Positions 1 through 6,865 of a DNA stretch of 10,070 nt are shown in pieces. Origin of the DNA: Helicostylum pulchrum. Its lineage: Eukaryota; Mucoromycota; Mucoromycetes; Mucorales; Mucoraceae. The position numbers and the translations under genes were made by a program. Each line of letters opens with the position of its first letter. The first letter of the stretch is position 1. Under the pieces are notes generated by a model. That model was not told the DNA's origin. It was given only the letters and a program-made list of their open reading frames with translations, and searched no databases. The DNA lies in NCBI GenBank assembly GCA_025677825.1, contig JAIXMO010000168.1, forward strand, positions 1-10,070, read 5' to 3'.

Positions 1-31
1 ATATACAGTATGCGGCAAAAGTGTCCGCATG
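1..31 (+). repeat. Left terminal inverted repeat of element 1
   Basis: Bases 1-31 are the exact reverse complement of 1596-1626. Within the repeat, ATGCGG (10-15) and CCGCAT (25-30) form a 6-bp dyad around CAAAAGTGT, so each terminus is itself a small hairpin-capable palindrome. It is presumably a transposase binding site; that role is inferred from the family. Confidence 0.95.
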
Positions 32-197
32 TTTTTGATTTCTCCGGTTTTTATGCAATATCTGTAAGAATATAAATCCAAACAAAACGAGTAATATACC
101 ATTAAAACCCCCTTAAAAAACTAAAAAGAAGTTTGTTAAACTTAAACGCTATAAATAGTAAAAGCCCCGATTCAAATCAATTTCAAATTAAAAGGTG

Positions 198-215
198 TAT
201 GCGGACACTTTTGCC
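198..215 (-). repeat. Left inner repeat of element 1
   Basis: The 18 bases TATGCGGACACTTTTGCC repeat the core of the left terminus in inverted orientation, 168 bp inward of it. With its partner at 1414-1431 it gives each element end two related sites, reminiscent of the IR/DR ends of Sleeping Beauty-like elements, but with the inner site reversed. Confidence 0.85.
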
Positions 216-255
216 TCTTTTACATTTTTTTTTTACATTATTTATTAAAAAGTAG

Positions 256-1276
256 TTAATGCTTTGTCCAATATCCTTTTGCTTTAATAAATTCGTTACA
301 CCTCTTGTGCATGCTAAGAATATATGGCCTTACTTCTTCTGGTGTGATACTGTACCAAATATCTACTATTCTTTTCTTGAGTTCCTTTATTGATGATGGT
401 GGCATAGTATAATTAGAATACAATCGATTTTTCAATAGAGCCCAAATGTTTTCGATAGGATTCAAATCTGGTGACTGTGCTGGCCAGTTTACGGTCTCAA
501 TTTTTTGATCTCTGAGCCAATCAGTAACAATATTAGCAGTATGTTTTCTATCGTTATCATGCATAAAAAGAATGTCATCCTTCTTGAGATTGTAATAATC
601 AATTGTTTCAATAAAGTCTTCTTCTAGAATACGTTTATAAAGATGTTTGTCCATTGTTGTATCGATAAAAACAAGATAACCAACTCCTTCCCAAGTAATA
701 CAGCTCCAAACCATAACACTACCACCACCATGCTTTACTGTCTGATTTACTTGCTCTAGTCTAATACCTTCGTCGGATCTTTTGTAACACCAACTTACAC
801 CGTCTGAGCCAAAACGGTTAATTTTTGTCTCATCAGACCAAATAACATTTTTCCAGTAAATATCTGTCCAATCAACGCGGCTTTTACCGAATGCTAATCG
901 CAATTTTCGATTGACAGGAGATATTTTAGGTTTGTTAGGTTTCTTAAAAGGGACAATACCTCTTGATTGAAGGTAACGACGAATAGAACGCGTACTTAAT
1001 GAGATTCCCTAGGTCATTTAATAGCAGTCTTGACAAAACAGTAGCTGATTGGACCTTTCCTTTGGTCACCTGATAAACCATAAAATCGATTGTAGATTTA
1101 GTAACTTTCATATTTCGCCCTTTTAATTGTATATTTCTGTCGGGTAACTTTTCCTTTCCTATTTTAGCAACTGTTGACTTGCCTACCCCTGTTCTAGTTG
1201 AGGTTTCACGAACACTCATTCCGTTTGTTAAACATTGTACGACATTATTGATTTTGGAAGTAGACGTTTTTCGCAT
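256..1276 (-). pseudogene. Tc1-family DD34E transposase, one-base frameshift
   Basis: The reading starts at the ATG at 1276 and would give about 339 residues, normal for Tc1 transposases, if one base is discounted. Residues about 8-46 form a first helix-turn-helix (CLTNGMSVRETSTRTGVGKS), then a GRPR-like LKGRNMK, then a second helix-turn-helix to about residue 90. The frame is lost in the CCC at 1007-1009 (codon GGG for Gly90, sense CTA GGG A), and reading resumes one base later with the linker and catalytic domain. Catalytic residues are Asp in WSDETK (832-834), Asp in FMHDND (556-558) and Glu in LNPIEN (451-453), with 34 residues between the last two. No other stop or frameshift is seen. 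AATAAA lies at 241-246, ten bases past the stop. The product would cut the element out and paste it into TA in the nucleus. The single lesion could be real decay, a sequencing error or, less likely, a +1 recoding site. Confidence 0.9.
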
Positions 1277-1353
1277 TTTGATAACTTGAAATTTTGGATA
1301 TTACTTACTGTGAATATGTGTAGTTAATATCTTACACTATGTTTGGTGTCATT

Positions 1354-1360
1354 TTTTATA
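1354..1360 (-). promoter_or_regulatory. TATA box of the element 1 transposase
   Basis: Minus-strand TATAAAA lies 78 bp upstream of the transposase ATG. The TATA of the other Tc1 element in this window is 76 bp from its ATG, which supports both assignments. Confidence 0.45.
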
Positions 1361-1413
1361 GCAATATTAAATATGTAGCCAAATTGTGGTTCAGAAAAAA
1401 AAAAAAAAAAAGG

Positions 1414-1431
1414 GGCAGAAGTGTCCGCATA
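1414..1431 (+). repeat. Right inner repeat of element 1
   Basis: GGCAGAAGTGTCCGCATA matches the left inner repeat in inverted orientation with one mismatch (AG instead of AA). It lies 166 bp inward of the right terminus, nearly the same spacing as on the left. Confidence 0.85.
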
Positions 1432-1595
1432 GTATCTCTGACTTTAAACAAAGATTAATTTCGTTACTCCAACTCTAAACTTTGTGTGACATAACTTGTA
1501 AACGACAATATACAGGGCTTTCATATCGTATAAACTTTGTCTGCTTTCGAAAATTATCTTAGCAACAATAAGCTGATATATTCAAAAGTCTGTAA

Positions 1596-1626
1596 CATGC
1601 GGACACTTTTGCCGCATACTGTATAT
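1596..1626 (-). repeat. Right terminal inverted repeat of element 1
   Basis: It is a perfect 31-bp reverse complement of bases 1-31, including the internal ATGCGG/CCGCAT dyad. It ends in ACTG followed by TATA, consistent with insertion at TA. Confidence 0.95.
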
Positions 1627-2143
1627 TAAGGAACTCTTTATAATTGATGCTATCAGTTTAATACATTGTTCACCGCATTTTTTTCCTCTCTAGGAATGTT
1701 TTAGAAAGAATTTAGCTGAAAAACTGACCGAGTAATTAGTAATTTAAAATTCCCAAAAACTAACCAAAACCTCAATTACTCGCCCGAAAATTATGATAAA
1801 AGCTTCAAATAAACAGAAATCCTATTAAAACTACTATTGTTTTTATTGCAGAAATTTTTAGTTATCAAAATGTAGATTTAAAAAATTGTTCCACTTTTTA
1901 AAGCTAACACAAAGTAGATTTAGTAGTACTAGTATATGTCATCTTTTTTTTATAAAGATTAACAATATTCTTTTTTACTAACAAACTAAATGAGAAGTTT
2001 TTATAAACTTATGCGAAAAGTTACCAAAATCATGTATATGAAATCAGAATTTAAAAAAAATAAAAATTCACAAATTTATTTGCAATTCAAAAAATTGAAT
2101 TTAACAAAAACTTAGCGAAAAAATGCAAAAAAATATTTGGTCA
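1627..2143. other. Non-coding AT-rich spacer
   Basis: No ORF of useful length, splice pattern, tRNA or clear repeat is visible here. It is composed mainly of A- and T-runs. This is the flank of element 1 and I see nothing assignable in it. Confidence 0.5.
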
Positions 2144-2218
2144 AAAGTTTCTACCAAGAGTTGAACCAGCAAGCTAAGGTTTAGAAGTTCGACGCTCTAC
2201 CAGTTAAGCTATAACTTT
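2144..2218 (-). pseudogene. tRNA-Arg(UCU)-like relic
   Basis: On the minus strand the region keeps both internal RNA polymerase III boxes: A box TAGCTTAACTGG (2200-2211) and B box GTTCAACTC (2158-2166). The D arm GCTTAACTGGTAGAGC is well formed. The would-be anticodon loop CTTCTAA gives anticodon TCT (complement of AGA at 2183-2185). However, the five-base anticodon stem does not pair, the T stem pairs poorly, and the acceptor AAAGTT/AACTTT pairs only if the T arm to acceptor spacing is altered. It is most likely a decayed tRNA gene or the tRNA-like head of a SINE. A T-rich stretch follows it on the minus strand, as expected for a Pol III terminator. Confidence 0.4.
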
Positions 2219-3422
2219 AAGCGTTTAAAATTTAGAAATTAAGTTTTTACATTCAAATTATTAAAATTGTTTTCTGGCAATTATGACTTCTTTTATTAGT
2301 TAAAATTAATTTTTTAATCTGTCGAGACCTTAAATATAACAGCTAATATCATTTTGAATTATCAAATTACTTTATTTAGTTTTAATTCTCTCCTCACGAT
2401 GAGTTGACGCTTAAGTGGTTGCTGTGATTGAAATACTGCAAATAAACATTTGATAGTTTGTCGAGTGGTGACAGACGTCTATTAGTGTACTGTGCAAAAA
2501 AGTGAAGGTTATTGGATCAGACGCTAGTGAGATATCGAATTTAAACCTATTTAATTGACACATTTTGATCTGTCGCTCGGTCAATATTAGTGTGACAGTC
2601 ACAAAAATTATATCACTAGTTGCGGAAAATTACAATCTATTATTTCACCAAATTTCAAACTCATACCACCTTTATACCGCTAACTGCACAGTTAATCCCT
2701 ATCTTAAATGATACCCATCATCAGTGACTGATTTGTCACGGGTGATAATTCTTGTCACCAGTGCTTGAGCTATCACTATCGCAGTTTTAACCATAACCGG
2801 CAAATCATTAAAAAAAACAGTATTACGACGGTATTGGATGATCAGAAGGCAATATTGTATAAAATAGTTATTCGATCATACGGTAATGATAGCACATTTA
2901 GTAATAAAAATTTATATATATATAAAAAAAGCGAGAATTTTATTATTTACAGGTGAGTTTTGTTTATAGTGTGTAGTGTATATATATATTGCGGGGAAGG
3001 GTATAATTATGTTTAAGAAACTAGTTTGTTATTGTCTTTTAGTATATACAATAGTTAAAAGATTAAGAAGATGCGAGGTAATAGTTATGTTTAAGTTATA
3101 GTTCATTATTGTTACATAGAGAACACAAGATAAAAGGACTGTATACATAGCGGAATAAGCCTGCACCTGGATTAAAAAAAAAAAGGTCAGAATATAATAC
3201 AAAGGTGCAAAGAAATAACATAATTACTTTTGTATATAAAAAAAGCTTTGAAGTAAAGGGCCTATAGCAAGTAGTGATACGAGTAACAGATAAAAATAAT
3301 ATGGTATTAGAGCTACAAGTTGTCTTCATAATGCTAACATGACATTACCTGATCTCGACAGAATGAGTGAAAGTACTACATGAGGGCTAACGCCTGTATG
3401 TAAAGTTCAAAAAAAAAGAACT
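2219..3422. other. Intergenic AT-rich region with palindromes
   Basis: No convincing gene is present. It holds two perfect short palindromes built on GTGAC (2591-2603 and 2720-2732), further GTGAC/GTCAC copies from 2468 to 2758, and a repeat shared with 6233-6257. A 60-codon open stretch at about 2765-2956 lacks an ATG but ends at a good splice donor (ACAG then GTGAGT at 2953). Long T/A runs and (TA)n occur near 2910-2990. From about 3000 to 3400 nothing is recognisable. Confidence 0.45.
2742..2768 (+). repeat. Dispersed repeat, copy A (GTGATAA..TCACCAGTGCT)
   Basis: GTGATAATTCTTGTCACCAG followed by TGCTTGA closely matches copy B at 6233-6257 in direct orientation, and its 3' half (TCACCAGYGCTT) recurs at 6406-6417. 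The copies flank the 285-residue gene and the second Tc1 element. They could be leftovers of a small non-autonomous element; this is inference. Confidence 0.4.
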
Positions 3423-3437
3423 TTTATTTGTTTTATT
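3423..3437 (-). terminator. Polyadenylation signals of the 285-residue gene
   Basis: Two minus-strand AATAAA hexamers (3432-3437 and 3423-3428) lie about 135-145 nt past the stop codon. Between stop and signals the sense strand is almost entirely pyrimidine with long T runs. These are the best candidates for the mRNA 3' end. Confidence 0.4.
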
Positions 3438-3569
3438 AAAAAAAATTGAAAGGAAAAGTAATAAAAATAATAAAGAAAAGAAAAGGGAAAAAAAAAAGAG
3501 AAAAAGTCAAACTATTTATAGCAAAAAAAAAAAAAAAAGACAGATTTCACCAGCCAAGATACGATTAGT

Positions 3570-4570
3570 TCAAACTCTTCTTCTCTTGTCACCTAAAACT
3601 GGATTCAACCCATCGATACTTACCTGTGGCAATTCAACTTCCTCTGCCAAATCAGAGATTGAAAAGCTGTCCGCATTATCTTCCTAATATGTCAACCCCC
3701 AAGAAAAAAGAGTGAGAAATACTGATACTGATATTTGTCAAATAAAAATTAATGAAATAGCTTACAGTTGACTTTGCTTTTCTTGATCCATCACTATTAC
3801 GGATAGCAACAGATAATAAGTGAGTAGTTACCCAACTGTCTTTTGCAAAATCCAAGGGCAAGCAAGATTGGCGTGTTAACGTCTCGAAAACAATGTGTTC
3901 TACAACATACGTTATAAGTTCCCTTTTTTCTTTTGACAAGTTCATCCACCTAAATGTCTTATCCTCTTCAGAAAACTTCGTTTTACAGAATAGACCGATC
4001 AGCACATTTGTTTTGTCGTATCTATCGGACGCATCTTGATATCTTGCTGCTTTCTCTTCCGTTTCTGTTGCCATGCCATACGAGATTTCTTTTGCTTCCA
4101 ACCAAATGGTACACATTGCGACGATGAGATCTTTCTTTTTTGATTCAGAAATACCAGTTTTCAAAAGAATGTCTCTCCTGGAATAGCACCTTTTACCACG
4201 GTTGCTTGTAGCCGTCATCACTATTTCATCGACCTTCTCACGGTCATTGATAATATCAAAAGAAGCAGGCGTGATTGATAACTGGGTGGTACCGGCAGAG
4301 ACAGATCCTAAAAAAAAAATTAGAATAAAGTAGAACATCATTATTTATTTCCTTTTAGCCAAAATTACCTGAACGAAAAGAAACAGAATTAAGAGAGTCT
4401 CTATTATTCATGGCCAAAAGTCGTGATAACATGATCTTGATTTCACTGACTTCACCAATGAGAAAATCAAGTTTGACAGTATCAGAGGGCGTGTTTTCAA
4501 ATACATCTTGAAGAAAATCAGTAGAATTCCAGGGGATGCCACTGTTGTTATTGTTAGACATATTAGACAT
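3570..4570 (-). CDS. Unrecognised three-exon protein, 285 residues
   Basis: I do not recognise this protein. Exons 4369-4570, 3766-4307 and 3570-3683 join in frame to 858 nt. Intron 1 (4308-4368, 61 nt) runs TCAG|GTAATT to TTTTTTAG|GATC. Intron 2 (3684-3765, 82 nt) runs GTAAGC to ATATTAG. The ATG at 4570 is the first in frame, with a second at the fourth codon (MSNMSNNNN). An Asn-rich start is followed by a helical acidic/hydrophobic stretch (about 15-55) that could be a short coiled coil. A charged middle contains GKRCYSRRD, and a conserved-looking C-terminal half holds FRWMNLSKEKRELITYVVEH and LPLDFAKDSWVTTHLLSV. The end is acidic, then GDKRRRV, a possible nuclear signal. No signal peptide or membrane segment is seen. 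A strong alternative donor (CAG|GTAAGT at 3623) near the end may mean another exon I cannot find. The second Tc1 element lies 21 bp upstream of the ATG, so its promoter may be displaced. It could be an accessory protein of a transposon or a lineage-specific gene. Confidence 0.65.
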
Positions 4571-4590
4571 ATTATTTCTGCGTTTTTAAA

Positions 4591-4630
4591 ATACAGTGGT
4601 TACATAAATTGACCCACAAAACTTGTTTTT
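4591..4630 (+). repeat. Left terminal inverted repeat of element 2
   Basis: Forty bases beginning ATACAGTGGTTACATAAATT and ending in ACTTGTTTTT pair with 6132-6171 with one mismatch (T at 4600). The first three bases are the TA target plus one flanking A. Confidence 0.93.
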
Positions 4631-4883
4631 TAAATGTTTCCGCGAATAATGGTACTAGCTATACAAATCATATATCAGAAAAGGCAGATGAGGCTGAATT
4701 TTATTTTAAGTAAAATTTTAATAGGTTTTTATGACGTAATCATTATGTAAGAAAAATAAAGTGATTCGGAATTTTTTTAATTTTCCGCATTATTTAAATA
4801 TTAAATCATTTACAGCTGGCATGTAGTTGTATCAAAAATACATTAATGCTATCTGAATATTTAAACCTTTCTCTATATCATGA

Positions 4884-4890
4884 TATAAAT
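4884..4890 (+). promoter_or_regulatory. TATA box of the element 2 transposase
   Basis: TATAAAT lies 76 bp upstream of the transposase ATG, inside the element, with no other comparable motif nearer the start. Confidence 0.45.
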
Positions 4891-4959
4891 ACCGTCAAAG
4901 TTTTTGAAACTTCCCCTGTTACTATCACTCTCCAAACTTAACCGCTTTTAAAAAATACT

Positions 4960-5965
4960 ATGCCTTATAAACTTAGCCAAAGTAAACGTGATGACGTCAA
5001 GTCTCTTATTTTGAATGGTAAACCCACTGTCAACATTATAAAACGTACAGGAGTTTCAAAGTCACATGTAAACAGGATGAGATCAAGCGTTATTCCAGAT
5101 TATATTCGACAACCTGCCGGTAGATCCAGCATTGTGAAACACTTTACTAAAGCAGTTATACGTTTGAAACTTCGATCTGGTTCCTTACAGTCCGCTCGTG
5201 ATGTTCATAAATACTTGTGTGGTTTTGGTTATTCAATTAGCTATAATGCCATTCGAAAAATCATTAAAGACTTAGGTTTTAGGTGTCGATTTAAGTATTC
5301 AACTGCCGCCATTGATATAACGCATATGAAAAAACGTTATAAATGGGCAAAAGAACATCGTGACTGGAAGAAGGTTGTGTTCTCAGACGAAACCAAGCTA
5401 CATCTGGGGATCGGATGGTGCCGAGTATACATACGTCTTGAAAGGTGCAAAACTTAGGCCGTTCAACTTCAAAAGTAAAAAACAGGGTGGTGGTGGATCT
5501 ATAGTGATCTGAGGTTGTATGACAGCATTGAGACCAGGTTATGCATGTCGTTTACTTGAGGATTCTATGAATTCTGACCTCTATCAACATGTTTTACGGA
5601 CGTCATACATCGATACATTGGGATACTATGGTCTAACCCATAGTGATGTCGTATTTCAACAGGACGGTGCCACATGCCATACTTCAAACACTAGTAAATA
5701 TTGGATGGATAATTAAGGCATAAATTACATCAAAGACTGGCCGCCATGTAGCCCAGATCTTAATCCGATTGAGCACCTCTGGCATCATGTAAAGAAAAGA
5801 CTAGATTGTTATCCGCTTAAGCCTAAAAATGTCGAAGAATTATGGCAGATATTTGACTATGAATGGAATAAATTTACCAAGGATGATATGGATAATTATT
5901 ACAATAATTATAATAAAAGAATTGAAGCTGTTATCAATGCTAGAGGTGGATATACAACATATTGA
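4960..5965 (+). pseudogene. Tc1-family DD35E transposase, frameshift and two stops
   Basis: From the ATG at 4960 the protein would be about 334 residues. Residues about 1-48 carry the first helix-turn-helix (SLILNGKPTVNIIKRTGVSK), followed by QPAGRSS and a second helix-turn-helix (about 62-106). The first catalytic Asp is residue 143 in VFSDETK. The frame is lost at the GGGG of 5406-5409 (CTG GGG A) and continues one base later. A TGA at 5510-5512 replaces the Trp of a typical VWGC motif, and a TAA at 5714-5716 interrupts the catalytic region. The second Asp is in FQQDGATCH (5663-5665) and the Glu in LNPIEHLW (5771-5773), 35 residues apart counting the stop codon, so the spacing is DD35E and not the DD34E of element 1. 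Reading ends with TGA at 5963-5965, and AATAAA follows at 5990-5995. This is a dead transposase gene. Confidence 0.9.
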
Positions 5966-6131
5966 TTTCGTGACATTTCTCTTTTTTTTAATAAAATTTC
6001 GTTTTTTTTTCTAATTCTAATCGAATCTCCTATTTAAACCCAAATAAGCTACAGGATATGACGCAGAATTTACATACGTATATTACTCTCAAATTTGGGC
6101 TTTCTAGCTTTATCCATTTAAAACCTACGTT

Positions 6132-6171
6132 AAAAACAAGTTTTGTGGGTCAATTTATGTACCCACTGTAT
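6132..6171 (-). repeat. Right terminal inverted repeat of element 2
   Basis: It is the reverse complement of 4591-4630 except for one base (C at 6162 opposite T at 4600). It ends CCCACTG followed by the TA target copy. Confidence 0.93.
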
Positions 6172-6232
6172 ATAGTATTTTGTCAACCGGACTATTAAAA
6201 TAACAATAACAAAAAGAAGCAAAAAAAAACCA

Positions 6233-6257
6233 GTGATAAATTAATCACCAGTGCTGG
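6233..6257 (+). repeat. Dispersed repeat, copy B (GTGATAA..TCACCAGTGCT)
   Basis: This copy reads GTGATAAATTAATCACCAGT then GCTGG. It also contains a small inverted repeat GTGAT/ATCAC (6233-6237 and 6244-6248). It begins 65 bp to the right of the second Tc1 element. Confidence 0.4.
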
Positions 6258-6405
6258 ACGAACGACTTTGTTCTTTTTTTTTTCGAGAAAGTTGTTACTA
6301 GCATTTTTTTTTTTCATTTTGAGAAAAAAAAAAAGTAAATCTGGGCTTAAAGTTCGGAAATTGAAAGCTCAGTGATTATTTATTTTTCCACCTGCCAATT
6401 CTTAA

Positions 6406-6453
6406 TCACCAGCGCTTCCCCAAGCACTCCAGTGCTTGCAGAAGCGCCAGTGA
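6406..6453. repeat. 48-bp stacked palindrome
   Basis: Three perfect stems are nested: TCAC/GTGA (4 bp), GCGCTTC/GAAGCGC (7 bp) and CAAGCACT/AGTGCTTG (8 bp). They are separated by symmetric two-base mismatches (CA/CA and CC/CA) and closed by a CC loop. It is distinctly GC-richer than its surroundings, so chance is a poor explanation. CCAGYGCTT occurs twice within it as a direct repeat. No T-run follows directly, so it does not look like a terminator. Confidence 0.7.
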
Positions 6454-6583
6454 ATAGCGATAAGCGCTTTATTTCGCCGTAGTGACTTTAATATAACTGA
6501 CTATTTGTTAAGTTTGATCTCGACAATTGGTAGCACCAGATCGTCTGATATTAACAAACAATAGTCAAACTGAATATAGCTGA

Positions 6584-6838
6584 ATGAAACGCGCCGAAAA
6601 TAATAGTACAAGGATCAATAATTATATCGTCAATAAGGCTTTAAAATATATATCAGCAGACAACAAGAAAGATTTTATAACGTATTCGGAATCAAAAGGA
6701 TATAAATTAAATAAGGAAACAACTAGCGATAATAGTCCACCAACGCGAGCAGAAGAATTTACAATAAATAGACAAAGTAGTAAAAACTACATCATTTTTA
6801 CATCATACATTACTTATATACCCGTACTTAAATATTAG
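6584..6838 (+). CDS. Doubtful small ORF, 84 residues
   Basis: An ATG-initiated ORF starts 16 bp after the hairpin array and ends 27 bp before the end of the convergent Harbinger-type reading. The product is polar, rich in Asn, Lys and Ser, with a hydrophobic aromatic tail (YIIFTSYITYIPVL). I recognise no domain, signal peptide or repeat. In AT-rich DNA an ORF of this length can occur by chance, though it is longer than most random ones here. It could be an exon or fragment of a gene that the nearby insertions destroyed. Confidence 0.2.
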   Translation: MKRAENNSTRINNYIVNKALKYISADNKKDFITYSESKGYKLNKETTSDNSPPTRAEEFTINRQSSKNYIIFTSYITYIPVLKY

Positions 6839-6865
6839 ATCTTACACAATTAATAGTCGTTATGT

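Larger units (their letters stand above)
6..1621 (-). mobile_element. Tc1/mariner DNA transposon, nearly intact (element 1)
   Basis: The sequence between CAGT at 6 and ACTG at 1621 is bounded by perfect inverted repeats and flanked by TA on both sides (4-5 and 1622-1623), the target duplicated by Tc1/mariner elements. The surrounding ATATA is symmetric, so the exact border could move by two bases. The element is 1,616 bp and carries one transposase gene on the minus strand with its own TATA box and AATAAA. A run of 17 A lies at 1395-1411 beside the right inner repeat. Identical termini and a single coding lesion suggest a recent insertion. Everything outside the gene is non-coding terminal sequence, about 250 bp on the left and 345 bp on the right. 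Confidence 0.93.
4594..6168 (+). mobile_element. Tc1/mariner DNA transposon, decayed (element 2)
   Basis: The element runs from CAGTGG at 4594 to CCACTG at 6168, is 1,575 bp, and is flanked by TA at 4592-4593 and 6169-6170. Its terminal repeats share no sequence with element 1, so it is a separate family. It has one transposase gene on the plus strand, with a TATA box and AATAAA. The transposase has three inactivating changes, so the copy is older than element 1 and cannot move by itself. About 330 bp of non-coding leader precede the gene and about 165 bp follow it. No inner repeats like those of element 1 were found. Confidence 0.92.
6233..6567. repeat. Array of six consecutive inverted repeats
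   Basis: Six potential hairpins follow one another with little between them: 6233-6248 (GTGAT/ATCAC); 6261-6296 (AACGACTTT/AAAGTTGTT, one mismatch); 6304-6334 (T11/A11, nine-base loop); 6341-6372 (CTGGGCTT/AAGCTCAG, one mismatch); 6406-6453 (stacked stems); and 6498-6567 (TGACTATTTGTTAA with TTAACAA..ATAGTCA, three extra bases in the right arm). Inside the last one is a nested GATCT/AGATC pair. There is no coding potential. It may be the wreck of one or more foldback or MITE-like elements, or a structured non-coding locus. The short A/T stems have less weight because the region is AT-rich. Confidence 0.55.

Noticed and set aside
1395..1411. Poly-A run as the tail of a retrotransposon insertion
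   Set aside because: It lies inside element 1 next to the inner repeat, with no retroelement sequence or target duplication beside it.
2411..2602. 63-residue minus-strand open frame
   Set aside because: It has no ATG (it would start at GTG), no recognisable motif, and an AT-rich composition that allows such frames by chance.
3096..3329. 77-residue minus-strand ORF with an ATG and a hydrophobic stretch
   Set aside because: Its hydrophobicity comes from T-rich sequence (Phe/Leu codons). It has no recognisable domain, splice partners or promoter.
3593..3623. A 31-nt intron from GTAAGT (3623) to TTTTAG in the last exon of the 285-residue gene
   Set aside because: It is much shorter than the other introns here (61-82 nt), and skipping it only leads into a T-rich frame. 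Read-through to the TGA at 3570-3572 is simpler.
5829..6014. 61-codon plus-strand frame at the end of element 2
   Set aside because: It is an out-of-frame shadow of the transposase C-terminus that continues into the T-rich 3' region.
6233..6453. CRISPR-like array
   Set aside because: The repeats are inverted, unequal and irregularly spaced, and the host looks eukaryotic. There are no constant repeats with unique spacers.
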